A stretch of 27,711 bases of DNA, taken from NCBI GenBank assembly GCA_934193095.1, contig CAKPUX010000027.1, positions 1 through 27,711 on the forward strand, in the 5' to 3' direction. The notes beneath the pieces are model-generated. The model was not told the origin of the DNA, did no database searches, and was given only the letters and a program-made list of their open reading frames with translations. Below, piece after piece: positions 6,221-15,529 of this stretch. This stretch comes from an uncultured Dialister sp. (GTDB taxonomy: Bacteria > Bacillota > Negativicutes > Veillonellales > Dialisteraceae). The position numbers and the translations under genes are program-made. Positions within the stretch are counted from its first letter, which is position 1. Each line of letters begins with the position of its first letter.

Positions 6221-9200
6221 ATGCCGAACAGCAAGATGTTCAGACCTGTCGTGGTAGGGAAGAAAAAGAGATACACCTATGCCAGATCGCAGGAAGTACT
6301 GAAGATGCCCCATTTGCTCGATCTGCAGACGAAGTCGTATGAATGGTTCTGCAAGGAAGGGCTGAAGGATGTTTTCGCAGATATTTCTCCTATCGAGGAC
6401 AGCGCTAAGAAATGGGCGCTGCACTTTGGCGATTTCTATTTCGGCAAGGGCAAGTACAATATCGAACAGTGCAAGGCGAAGGATGTGAACTACTCCGCTC
6501 CGCTGTACGTGAAGACGCGTCTGGAAAACAAGGAAACCGGCGAGCTGAAAGAGCACGATCTGTTCATGGGGGATTTCCCGGTCATGACGGACACGGGCAC
6601 ATTCATCATCAATGGTGCCGAGCGTGTCATCGTATCCCAGCTGGTTCGTTCCCCTGGCGTATACTACAAGCGCGAAAGAGATGCTTTCGACAAGGAGATC
6701 TATACCGCGCAGCTGATCCCGAATCGCGGTGCGTGGATCGAGCTGGAATCGGATCCGGCCGGCTCCGTCTCCGTCCGTATCGACCGCAATCGTAAGATGC
6801 CGGTCACTGTCCTCATTCGTGCGCTGGGCTACTCTTCCAATGAAGAGATCCTGGAGCTTTTCGATCATGATATCCATATCGAAAAGACGCTGGAGAAGGA
6901 CAGCACCACGGACAAAAAGTCTGCTCTGATCGAGATCTATCACAAGCTCCGCCCGGGCGAACCTGCTACCGAAGATAGTGGTACGACCCTTCTCCATAAT
7001 TTCTTCTTTGATCCGCGCCGTTATGATCTCGCGAAGGTCGGCCGTTACAAACTGAATAAGAAGCTGGCTTGGAAGAACCGTCTCCTCGGACACAAGACCG
7101 AAGGCCCGATCGTCAATATGGAAACTGGTGAAGTGGTCATCGAAGGCAACAGCACCATCGATGAAGAAGCGATCGCAAGAATCGAAGAAAGCGGCGTATT
7201 CTCCTCCTTCGATCAGGTCGAAGTCATGACACAGAAGGATGATGGCACTCCGGTCAAGGTGATCTGCTCTTCCGGCAACCGCGAAGACAATTACCGCACG
7301 CTGGAGATCTGTGATATCATCGCCTGCATTGACTATCTCCTGAACATGATGCAGGGCTATGGCAAGAGTGATGACATCGACCATCTGGGCAATCGTCGCG
7401 TCCGCTGCGTCGGTGAGCTCCTGCAGAACCAGTTCCGTATCGGTCTCACCCGTATGGAAAGAGTGGTTCGCGAGAGAATGACCACCCAGGACCAGGATAA
7501 GATGAGCGTACAGGCGCTCGTCAATATCCGCCCGGTCGTAGCTGCTATCAAGGAATTCTTCGGCAGCTCCCAGCTGTCTCAGTTCATGGACCAGACGAAC
7601 CCGCTGGCAGAGCTCACGCATAAGCGTCGTCTTTCCGCTCTGGGACCTGGTGGTCTTTCCCGTGAACGTGCAGGGTTCGAAGTCCGCGACGTACATTACT
7701 CCCACTATGGACGTATGTGCCCGGTAGAAACCCCTGAAGGTCCGAACATCGGCTTGATCTCCTCTCTGTCCAACTACGGCGTCATCAACAAGTACGGCCT
7801 CATCGAGACACCTTACCGTCTGATCGATGAAAAGACCCACACTGTCACTGACAAGTGTGAATATGTCACCGCTGATATCGAAGAAGATAAGATCATCGCA
7901 CAGGCGAGCGAACCGCTCGATGCAGAAGGTCATTTCGTTCATAAGAATGTAGCGAGCCGCCGCGGCCCGGACGTACTCGAAGCGGAACCGGACGAAGTCG
8001 TGCTGATGGACGTATCTCCGAAGCAGGTCGTCTCCATCGGTACCTCCCTCATTCCATTCCTCGAACACGATGATACGAACCGAGCTCTGATGGGTGCGAA
8101 CATGCAGCGTCAGGCTGTACCGCTCCTGCGTCCGGAAGCACCGCTCGTCGGCACCGGCATGGAATGGGTCGCTGGTCAGGACTCCGGTGTCTGCATCCTC
8201 GCTAAGCGTGCCGGCACTGTCGAAAGAGTCACCGGCCGCCAGATCATCGTTCGCGCAGAGAACGGCGAGCTTGACACCTACGACATCATCAAATTCATGC
8301 GTTCCAACCAGTCCACCTGTATCAACCAGCACCCGATCGTATCCAAGGGTGACCGCGTGGAAGCAGGAGACACGCTGGCAGACGGCATGGCGACCGATGG
8401 CGGCGAGCTGGCTCTCGGCCACAATGTACTCGTAGCCTTCGTATCTTGGGAAGGGTACAACCACGAAGACGCCGTTCTGATCTCCGAACGTCTCTGCAAG
8501 GATGACCTGTACACCTCCATTCATATTGAAGAATATGAATGCGATGCCCGCGATACCAAGCTGGGCGAGGAAGAGATCACCCGTCAGCTGTCTTCTGTTT
8601 CGGAAGACGCTGTCAAATACCTCGACGAAAACGGCATCATCATGGTCGGCGCTGACGTCCGTCCAGGCGATATCCTGGTCGGCAAGGTCACTCCGAAGGG
8701 CGAGACGGAGCTGACGCCGGAAGAACGACTGTTGCGTGCGATCTTCGGTGACAAAGAAAGAGAAGTCCGTGATACCTCCCTGCGTGTGCCGCACGGCGAA
8801 TTCGGCAAGGTCGTCGATGTCAAGGTCTTCACCCGTGAAAACGGTGATGAGCTGGCACCGGGCGTGAACAAGCTCGTCCGCGTCTACATCGCGCAGAAAC
8901 GTAAGATCCGTGAAGGCGATAAAATGGCAGGCCGTCACGGCAACAAGTGCGTATGCTCCCGCATCATGCCTGTCGAAGATATGCCGTTCACCCCGGATGG
9001 CCGTCCGGTCGATCTGGTACTGAACCCACTGGGCGTACCGTCCCGAATGAACATCGGACAGATTCTGGAGATCCATCTTTCCTGGGCCTGCCACATGCTC
9101 GGCGAAGAGATCCATGCGGCGATGGCAGCCGGTGTCGGTTCTCCGGAGTATGAAGAAATGAAGCAGCGCCTCATCGACTGCGGCTATGATTTCGAAAAAT

Positions 9201-10024
9201 ACGGTATGCCTGAACCGACCGAGTCCGGTATCCATATCGCGACCCCGGTCTTCGACGGCTGCCGAGATGAAGACCTCGCAGCGACACTGAAGGCAGCAGG
9301 CCTCCCGGCCGGTGCGAAGACGGACCTCTATGATGGCCGTACCGGTGAAAAACTGGACAATCAGGTCACCATCGGCTGGAAATACATGCTGAAGCTCCAT
9401 CATCTCGTCGATGATAAGATCCATGCCCGCTCCACCGGCCCATACTCCCTCGTTACCCAGCAGCCGCTGGGCGGCAAGGCACAGTTCGGCGGCCAGCGTT
9501 TCGGCGAAATGGAAGTCTGGGCTCTCGAAGCCTACGGCGCGGCTTACACGCTGCAGGAGATCCTGACCGTGAAGTCCGATGATGTCATCGGCCGTGTCAA
9601 AGCCTATGAAAAGATCGTCAAGGGCGAAAACATCCCGAGTCCGGGCGTACCGGAATCCTTCAAGGTCCTCATGAAGGAACTCCAGTCCATCGGTCTCGAC
9701 GTCCGTATCCTGAATGAAAATGGCGATGAAGTCGTCCTGAAAGAGCTCGATGAAAGCGATCTGGAACAGGGCTACGGCGGCGGACAGCCATGGCATAAGG
9801 ATGAACTGAAAGAAGCCATGGAAGGCGATGATGCCGTTTCCAATTCCAGAAACGACATGGAAAGCCACATGAATGGCGCTGTCGAAAACGCCAGCGATGA
9901 TGTCGCATCCTTCAATGATACACTCGAAGCAGAAGCCAATGCACAGGCTCCCGTAGAAGCCGGCTTTGGTGAAACTGATCTTGATACAGAACTTGGCTTT
10001 ACGAATGACAGCCAGGACGACTGA
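6221..10024 (+). CDS. rpoB: DNA-directed RNA polymerase subunit beta
   Basis: This is the 1267-residue beta subunit, which with beta-prime forms the RNA polymerase active centre. The ATG at 6221 is chosen because MPNSKMFRPVVVGKKKRYTY matches the usual N-terminus and GAGG lies 6 bases upstream. The in-frame ATG at 6116 falls inside the leader hairpin region. The rifampicin pocket is intact and of sensitive type (FFGSSQLSQFMDQTNPLAEL then THKRRLSALGPGG; D457, H467 and S472 correspond to E. coli D516, H526 and S531). Downstream conserved blocks include GRMCPVETPEGPNIGLIS, KMAGRHGNKCV and GGKAQFGGQRFGEMEVWALE. The last 70 or so residues form an acidic, low-complexity tail. rpoC follows after 23 bp, so the two are one operon. 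rplJ-rplL are not upstream. Confidence 0.98.
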   Translation: MPNSKMFRPVVVGKKKRYTYARSQEVLKMPHLLDLQTKSYEWFCKEGLKDVFADISPIEDSAKKWALHFGDFYFGKGKYNIEQCKAKDVNYSAPLYVKTRLENKETGELKEHDLFMGDFPVMTDTGTFIINGAERVIVSQLVRSPGVYYKRERDAFDKEIYTAQLIPNRGAWIELESDPAGSVSVRIDRNRKMPVTVLIRALGYSSNEEILELFDHDIHIEKTLEKDSTTDKKSALIEIYHKLRPGEPATEDSGTTLLHNFFFDPRRYDLAKVGRYKLNKKLAWKNRLLGHKTEGPIVNMETGEVVIEGNSTIDEEAIARIEESGVFSSFDQVEVMTQKDDGTPVKVICSSGNREDNYRTLEICDIIACIDYLLNMMQGYGKSDDIDHLGNRRVRCVGELLQNQFRIGLTRMERVVRERMTTQDQDKMSVQALVNIRPVVAAIKEFFGSSQLSQFMDQTNPLAELTHKRRLSALGPGGLSRERAGFEVRDVHYSHYGRMCPVETPEGPNIGLISSLSNYGVINKYGLIETPYRLIDEKTHTVTDKCEYVTADIEEDKIIAQASEPLDAEGHFVHKNVASRRGPDVLEAEPDEVVLMDVSPKQVVSIGTSLIPFLEHDDTNRALMGANMQRQAVPLLRPEAPLVGTGMEWVAGQDSGVCILAKRAGTVERVTGRQIIVRAENGELDTYDIIKFMRSNQSTCINQHPIVSKGDRVEAGDTLADGMATDGGELALGHNVLVAFVSWEGYNHEDAVLISERLCKDDLYTSIHIEEYECDARDTKLGEEEITRQLSSVSEDAVKYLDENGIIMVGADVRPGDILVGKVTPKGETELTPEERLLRAIFGDKEREVRDTSLRVPHGEFGKVVDVKVFTRENGDELAPGVNKLVRVYIAQKRKIREGDKMAGRHGNKCVCSRIMPVEDMPFTPDGRPVDLVLNPLGVPSRMNIGQILEIHLSWACHMLGEEIHAAMAAGVGSPEYEEMKQRLIDCGYDFEKYGMPEPTESGIHIATPVFDGCRDEDLAATLKAAGLPAGAKTDLYDGRTGEKLDNQVTIGWKYMLKLHHLVDDKIHARSTGPYSLVTQQPLGGKAQFGGQRFGEMEVWALEAYGAAYTLQEILTVKSDDVIGRVKAYEKIVKGENIPSPGVPESFKVLMKELQSIGLDVRILNENGDEVVLKELDESDLEQGYGGGQPWHKDELKEAMEGDDAVSNSRNDMESHMNGAVENASDDVASFNDTLEAEANAQAPVEAGFGETDLDTELGFTNDSQDD

Positions 10025-10047
10025 TTCCGGAAAGGAGCGCTAATCAA

Positions 10048-13000
10048 TTGTTAGATGTAAATGAATTTGATTCCATGAAAATCGGTATCGCTTCTCCGGA
10101 AAAGATCCTTGAATGGTCTCACGGGGAAGTGACGAAGCCGGAAACCATCAATTACAGAACCCTGAAGGCAGAAACCGACGGTCTCTTCTGTGAAAAGATT
10201 TTCGGACCGACCAAAGACTGGGAATGCAAATGCGGCAAGTACAAAAAGATGCGTTACAGAGGCACCGTCTGCGACAAGTGCGGCGTCGAAGTCACCTCTT
10301 CCAAAGTCCGCCGTGAACGCATGGGCCATATTTCTCTGGCCTGCCCGGTTTCCCATATCTGGTATTTCAAGGGCACGCCGTCCCGTATCGGCCTCATCCT
10401 TGAAATCTCCCCTCGCCAGCTCGAAAGAGTCCTCTACTTTGCAGCCTATATCGTCCTCGATCCGGGCGATACGAACCTGTCCAAGTGCCAGGTCCTGAAT
10501 GAACAGGAATACCAGGATGCCGTAGCCACCTATGGTAAGAAATCTTTCAAGGCCCAGATGGGGGCAGAAGCCATCCAGTATCTGCTGAAAGAGCTCGATC
10601 TGCCAAAGCTGGAAAAAGCGCTGCAGAAAGAAATCGAAGAAGGCAGCGGCCAGCGCAAGGTCAGATGCATCCGTCGTCTCGAAGAAGTCGAAGCCTTCCT
10701 GCATTCCGGCAACAAACCGGAATGGATGATCCTCTCCGTCCTGCCGGTCATTCCCCCAGATCTGCGCCCGATGGTCCAGCTCGATGGCGGCCGTTTCGCC
10801 ACCTCCGACCTGAATGACCTCTATCGCCGCGTCATCAACCGTAACAACCGTCTGAAGAGACTTCTGGAACTCGGCGCTCCGGAAATCATCATCAGAAACG
10901 AAAAACGTATGCTGCAGGAAGCTGTCGATGCCCTGATCGATAATGGCCGTCGCGGACGCGCCGTCTCCGGCCCGGGCAACCGCCCGCTGAAATCCCTCTC
11001 CGACATGCTGAAGGGCAAGCAGGGCCGCTTCCGTCAGAACCTCCTCGGCAAACGTGTCGACTACTCCGGCCGTTCCGTTATCGTCGTCGGCCCGGAACTC
11101 AAAATGTACCAGTGCGGCCTGCCGAAGGAAATGGCGATCGAACTCTTCAAACCGTTCATCATGCATGAACTCATCAAAAGAGGCGTCGCAAGCAACCTCA
11201 AAGCGGCACGCAAGAAGGTCGATAAGCTCGCTCCGGAAGTCTGGGAAGTCCTTGGCGATGTCATCAAAGAACACCCGGTCCTCCTGAACCGCGCACCGAC
11301 ACTGCACAGACTCGGTATCCAGGCATTCGAACCGATCCTCTGGGAAGGCCGCGCGATCAAGCTGCATCCGCTTGTATGCCCAGGCTACAACGCTGACTTC
11401 GATGGTGACCAGATGGCCTGCCATCTGCCGTTGTCCGTCGAAGCGCAGGCAGAAGCACGCACCCTGATGCTCTCCATCAATAACATCCTGTCCACGAAGG
11501 ACGGCAAGCCAGTCGCTATTCCTTCGCAGGATATGATCCTTGGCTCCTACTACCTCACCATCGTACAGACAGCCAACGATACGAAGGTCGATTTCACCGA
11601 CGAAGAAAAGAAAGAAAATCCGAAGGCGAAATTCGATGTCATGAAGCAGTGGAAAAAAGCCGAAGACGAGATGGATACCTCCGAGCTTCGCGCTTACACC
11701 GGCTATGATGAAGTCATGCTGGCGTACAACCTGCATCAGATCAAGATCCATGACTTTATCAAAGTCTTCATCCCGAAGGAAGACCGTCCGGACGGATTCA
11801 ATGAAACTGATGACGATCTTGTCATCACCACTCCGGGACGCCTGATTTTCAACTATGCGATCCCGAGAGAACTGCGTTTCTTCTACAAGCGTCATGAAAA
11901 GCGCATCGATGAAAACGGCAAGACCTACACCGTCGAAAACAACGGCCTCGGCATCACCATCGGCAAGAAGCAGATGGGCAAGCTCGTCAATGACTGCTTC
12001 AAGAAACTCGGATTCAAGGCGACCGGCGACCTGCTCGACTCCGTGAAAGCCCTCGGCTTCCACTACGCTCTCGTTTCCGGCATTTCCATCGGCATCTACG
12101 ATGTCGCTGTGCCACCAGAAAAAGATAAGATCCTGGCAGACGGCGACAAAAAAGTCGAACAGATCAAGAAATTCTTCCGCCGCGGCCTCATGACCGACGA
12201 CGAAAGATACAGAAGAGTCGTCGAAGTATGGAGCAAGAAGACCGACGAAGTCGGTGCTGCAATGAAGAGCTCCATGGTGAAGTTCAACCCGTTGACCATG
12301 ATGGCCCAGTCCGGTGCCCGTGGTAACGATAACCAGATCCGTCAGCTGGCCGGTATGCGCGGCCTGATCGCCGATACCTCCGGTAAGACCGTCGAACTCC
12401 CGGTAAAGGCAAACTTTCGTGAAGGCCTGACCGTCCTCGACTACTTCACCTCTTCCCACGGCGCTCGTAAGGGTCTCGCCGATACCGCACTCCGTACCGC
12501 GGACTCCGGTTACCTCACCCGTCGTCTGGTCGACGTTTCTCAGGACGTCATCGTCCGCGAAGAAGACTGCGACGTACAGGTTCTGAATTTCGACAGAGAA
12601 CAGAGCCTCATCGCGTCCCAGCCGGAAGTCAAGAAGACCATCATGGGTCTCAAGCAGACACTCCTCGGAGCAGTCTTGGATGAAGATGTCCTCGACCGCA
12701 GAAATGGAGACATTCTCCTCGTCAAGGGCAAGACCCTTGATGCGGACGATGTGACCCTGCTGAACCGCCACCTCGTAGAACATATTTCCGTCATCATCCC
12801 GACCGCTGATGGCATCGAAGCCGCAGAACCCAAAACCTTCGACCTCGGCACACAGGATGCTGTCGCTGAATACAACCGCGCGATGCGTCATCATCTGACC
12901 GTCCACTTCGCAGGCAAGAAACTCGAAGAAGATGCCTATGACCGCCAAGGCAATGTCCTTTTCCCGGCAGGCACCGTCATCGACAGCGATGTCGCAGAGA

Positions 13001-14199
13001 AGATCCTCGCTTCCGATATCCCGGTACTCAAAGTCCGTATGGATGAAGCCGAAGGCGTTGAAGTCTCTCTCATCGAAGAAAAAGGCCAGCCGATTGAGTC
13101 TCTGGCTGACCGTATCGCAGGCCGCTGCCCGCTCGAAGATGTCGTGAACCCGACCACCGGCGAAGTCATCGCGAAGAAGAACGAAGAAATTTCCGATGCA
13201 CAGGCAGAAGAAATCCAGAAATACTACGACAAGCTGAAGGTTCGTTCCATCCTCACCTGCCACTCTGCGCACGGCGTCTGCGCGAAGTGCTATGGCAGAA
13301 ACCTGGCGACCGGCCGTCACGTAGAAATCGGCGAAGCAGTCGGCATCATCGCTGCACAGTCCATCGGTGAACCTGGTACCCAGCTGACCATGCGTACCTT
13401 CCATACCGGCGGCGTCGCTTCTGCAGAAGATATCACACAGGGTCTTCCACGAGTCGAAGAATTGTTCGAAGCCCGCAAGCCAAAGGGCAATGCGATCATT
13501 TCCCGTATCGATGGTACAGTTTCCATCACCAGTGCGGAAGATAACCCGAATGTCAAGATCATTACCATCACCAGCGATAATCCGGAAATCGCTCCGGAAA
13601 GCGAAAAGATCCCGGTAGCGAAGAAGATCTCCGTCACAAACGGCGAATTCATCAAAGCCGGCACCCGCCTCTTCGAAGGTAACGTCAACCCGCACGATAT
13701 CCTTGATGTCCTCGGCGTACAGGCGACCCAGAACTACATCGTCAAGGAAGTCCAGAAGGTTTACCGCAGCCAGGGCGTAGAAATCAACGATAAACACATT
13801 GAAATCATCGTCCATCAGATGCTGCGTAAGATCAAGATCACCGAACCGGGCGGCTCCGGCTGGCTCCCGGGCGAGACGGTCGATATCGTCGCATTCCGTG
13901 CGATGAACCAGCGTCTCGACGACGAAGGCAAAGAAAGAGCCGTCGGCGAAAACCTGCTCCTCGGTACCACCAAGGCAGCTCTTGCGACCGACTCCTTCCT
14001 CTCCGCCGCTTCCTTCCAGGAAACCACCCGTGTCCTTACCGAAGCAGCGATCAAAGGCAAGGAAGATCCGCTCCTCGGCCTCAAGGAAAATGTCATCATC
14101 GGCAAACTCATCCCGGCTGGTACAGGCATGTCCCGTTACCGCAAGCTGAATGTCATCCATAAGGGTGAATCGTTCGAAACCGGATCCGATGCGGAATAA
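10048..14199 (+). CDS. rpoC: DNA-directed RNA polymerase subunit beta-prime
   Basis: This is the 1383-residue beta-prime subunit. The TTG start at 10048 is supported by AAAGGAG ten bases upstream and by the N-terminus (fM)LDVNEFDSMKIG, which aligns with Firmicute RpoC. The N-terminal zinc ribbon has C60, C62, C75 and C78. The catalytic Mg-binding NADFDGD is at 448-454. The bridge helix (GARKGLADTALRTADSGYLT) precedes the second zinc site, C841 with C1071, C1078 and C1081, and the trigger-loop start QLTMRTFHTGG is at 1112. The gap between C841 and C1071 is 230 residues, against 74 in E. coli, showing a lineage-specific insertion of about 155 residues. It appears to hold extra copies of the native motif at 1037-1067 (see findings). 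The gene ends the rpoBC operon. Confidence 0.98.
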   Translation: MLDVNEFDSMKIGIASPEKILEWSHGEVTKPETINYRTLKAETDGLFCEKIFGPTKDWECKCGKYKKMRYRGTVCDKCGVEVTSSKVRRERMGHISLACPVSHIWYFKGTPSRIGLILEISPRQLERVLYFAAYIVLDPGDTNLSKCQVLNEQEYQDAVATYGKKSFKAQMGAEAIQYLLKELDLPKLEKALQKEIEEGSGQRKVRCIRRLEEVEAFLHSGNKPEWMILSVLPVIPPDLRPMVQLDGGRFATSDLNDLYRRVINRNNRLKRLLELGAPEIIIRNEKRMLQEAVDALIDNGRRGRAVSGPGNRPLKSLSDMLKGKQGRFRQNLLGKRVDYSGRSVIVVGPELKMYQCGLPKEMAIELFKPFIMHELIKRGVASNLKAARKKVDKLAPEVWEVLGDVIKEHPVLLNRAPTLHRLGIQAFEPILWEGRAIKLHPLVCPGYNADFDGDQMACHLPLSVEAQAEARTLMLSINNILSTKDGKPVAIPSQDMILGSYYLTIVQTANDTKVDFTDEEKKENPKAKFDVMKQWKKAEDEMDTSELRAYTGYDEVMLAYNLHQIKIHDFIKVFIPKEDRPDGFNETDDDLVITTPGRLIFNYAIPRELRFFYKRHEKRIDENGKTYTVENNGLGITIGKKQMGKLVNDCFKKLGFKATGDLLDSVKALGFHYALVSGISIGIYDVAVPPEKDKILADGDKKVEQIKKFFRRGLMTDDERYRRVVEVWSKKTDEVGAAMKSSMVKFNPLTMMAQSGARGNDNQIRQLAGMRGLIADTSGKTVELPVKANFREGLTVLDYFTSSHGARKGLADTALRTADSGYLTRRLVDVSQDVIVREEDCDVQVLNFDREQSLIASQPEVKKTIMGLKQTLLGAVLDEDVLDRRNGDILLVKGKTLDADDVTLLNRHLVEHISVIIPTADGIEAAEPKTFDLGTQDAVAEYNRAMRHHLTVHFAGKKLEEDAYDRQGNVLFPAGTVIDSDVAEKILASDIPVLKVRMDEAEGVEVSLIEEKGQPIESLADRIAGRCPLEDVVNPTTGEVIAKKNEEISDAQAEEIQKYYDKLKVRSILTCHSAHGVCAKCYGRNLATGRHVEIGEAVGIIAAQSIGEPGTQLTMRTFHTGGVASAEDITQGLPRVEELFEARKPKGNAIISRIDGTVSITSAEDNPNVKIITITSDNPEIAPESEKIPVAKKISVTNGEFIKAGTRLFEGNVNPHDILDVLGVQATQNYIVKEVQKVYRSQGVEINDKHIEIIVHQMLRKIKITEPGGSGWLPGETVDIVAFRAMNQRLDDEGKERAVGENLLLGTTKAALATDSFLSAASFQETTRVLTEAAIKGKEDPLLGLKENVIIGKLIPAGTGMSRYRKLNVIHKGESFETGSDAE

Positions 14200-14220
14200 T
14201 TGATGCATCAGGCATAGCCG

Positions 14221-14252
14221 AAGCAGTCCTCACATCGTGGGGACTGCTTTTT
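14221..14252 (+). terminator. Intrinsic terminator of rpoBC
   Basis: AAGCAGTCCTCAC and GTGGGGACTGCTT pair across a 3-base loop, followed by TTTTT, 21 bp after the rpoC stop. Confidence 0.88.
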
Positions 14253-14327
14253 GTATGGAGGGTATTCTGCACGATCCGGCGTATTTACTGGGAGCAGTCA
14301 CTTGCCGCAGGTCACCGTGCTTTCCTC

Positions 14328-14356
14328 TTGCGAATTTCTTCGAGATTCTCTACAAT
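14328..14356 (+). promoter_or_regulatory. Promoter of the secreted-protein pair
   Basis: TTGCGA (14328-14333) and TACAAT (14351-14356) are spaced 17 bp apart. Transcription would start near 14363 and run through about 265 nt of repeat-derived leader before the first gene. Confidence 0.6.
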
Positions 14357-14365
14357 AGAATAGAT

Positions 14366-14615
14366 ATGATAGTGACTGGTGACTAGGAGACGTCAGACTC
14401 TTATCGTCATTTTCAGAGCAGCGAGAAATCTTTGTCATTCGTGGTCAGGCGATCATTGTTTGGAACTACCAAACGGAAAACCTGCTGCCCACTCACCTTC
14501 GAGCATCGCCCGCCTTTATACTGTGGCGAAGCCGCCAACTTCATTCCTCATTCGAGCAGAGCTTTCAATCGTAGTCAAGGGGCGGCATGCCCCCCCGGGG
14601 CTCACCCTGTACTTT
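14366..14615 (+). repeat. Mosaic intergenic cassette in the leader of the secreted-protein gene
   Basis: It begins with ATAGTGACTGGTGACTAGGA and contains CTTCGAGCATCGCCCGCCTTTAT and GTGGCGAAGCCGCCA. It ends with CATTCCTCATTCGAGCAGAG, CTTTCAATCGTAGTCAAGGGGCGGCATGCC and CCCCGGGGCTCACCC, just before the ribosome-binding site. The same modules in the same order occur before the helicase, the 25113 gene and xtp. Confidence 0.6.
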
Positions 14616-14630
14616 TTTCAAGGAGACGCC

Positions 14631-15407
14631 ATGATAAAAAAACTGTTTCCACTCGCGCTTTCCGCGGCGCTTGTCTTTGGCGGCTTCCTGCTGTCTTCCG
14701 CGGAGGATCTTGTGATCGATGGGCTCGGCCGCCTGCCATTTCCCAAGGACGTGACAGTCACGGATGGCGGCGGGTCAGAGCTTTCTCGGTTCATGATCGA
14801 AGGGACACACCGGAAAAATTATGGGAGATCGGCGCGTGCTGCGATGTGGTCGATCCTGACGGTACCGCCAGGTATGCAGCTGTATCCGGAGAAAGCGCCG
14901 TATCCCTATGATTCGATGCACATGTACCAGATACGCAAGACGGATGTGCGCGGGACATACAGCGCGGGCATCTATGTCATCTCGGGAACAGAGAAGGATT
15001 TTTTCCATGAGGGGCATCCGAAGGCAGCCCGCTTCTGGTCTACGGCTTTCCTTGAGGATGCCAAGCGCCCGACCTCGCTCTTTGGAATGCCGAAGATCCA
15101 GACATCGGAGTTCCAGGCATTGGTGGATCAGGTGCTCTCTGAGACAAAAGGTCCATCTATACACGTGAAGATCTTGAAATTCGTCCCTTGGCGTGCTTTC
15201 AAAAATGAAGACGGTACCTATCGCTGGGGACAGGAGGCGAAGGTCATCCTGACGAACGAAAAGGGCTTGTCGTTTCCCCTCTGGATTTCCGCGAATCTTT
15301 TGAAGGCAGGGGATAAGTACTATCTGATCGAGGTGAATGGCAGCCACGCGGCGGCCGAACAGCTGTCGGATCTCCTGCTGTATGGATTCTATCGGATGAA
15401 GAGATGA
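14631..15407 (+). CDS. Secreted protein of unknown function (paralogue A)
   Basis: This is a 258-residue protein. The ATG at 14631 is chosen because AAGGAG lies just upstream and a clean signal peptide follows (MIKKLFPLALSAALVFGGFL, then LSSA before ED). An upstream extension of the frame runs into repeat DNA. I do not recognise the family. The mature protein has alternating charged and aromatic segments, no cysteines and no transmembrane helix after the signal, so a soluble periplasmic or surface-associated location is likely. Its C-terminal third (IHVKILKFVPWRAF through FPLWISANLLKAGDKYYLIE) aligns loosely with the same part of the next gene (IKVELSSLEPFRRL through LPMYCRSYFFPGSEGLDVLM). 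This suggests an old tandem duplication. The two are likely co-transcribed. Confidence 0.75.
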   Translation: MIKKLFPLALSAALVFGGFLLSSAEDLVIDGLGRLPFPKDVTVTDGGGSELSRFMIEGTHRKNYGRSARAAMWSILTVPPGMQLYPEKAPYPYDSMHMYQIRKTDVRGTYSAGIYVISGTEKDFFHEGHPKAARFWSTAFLEDAKRPTSLFGMPKIQTSEFQALVDQVLSETKGPSIHVKILKFVPWRAFKNEDGTYRWGQEAKVILTNEKGLSFPLWISANLLKAGDKYYLIEVNGSHAAAEQLSDLLLYGFYRMKR

Positions 15408-15529
15408 GATAGCAGCGATGCGATGATTTCAAAATGCGCGGTGCTTCCGCTTTAGGATCTGCGCTCCATCTAGGCAGGACAGCGTAAGCCTTTTTCACTG
15501 CTGCATTTACTTTTGAAAGGGGATTTTCC

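Noticed and set aside
10051..14208. A 1385-codon open frame on the minus strand opposite rpoC, with similar long frames opposite rpoB (6086-9868) and purL (19222-23037)
   Set aside because: They mirror highly expressed genes that favour C-ending codons and avoid TTA, CTA and TCA in the relevant frame, so stops are absent by codon bias. The predicted proteins have no recognisable domain, and none has a ribosome-binding site I could support.
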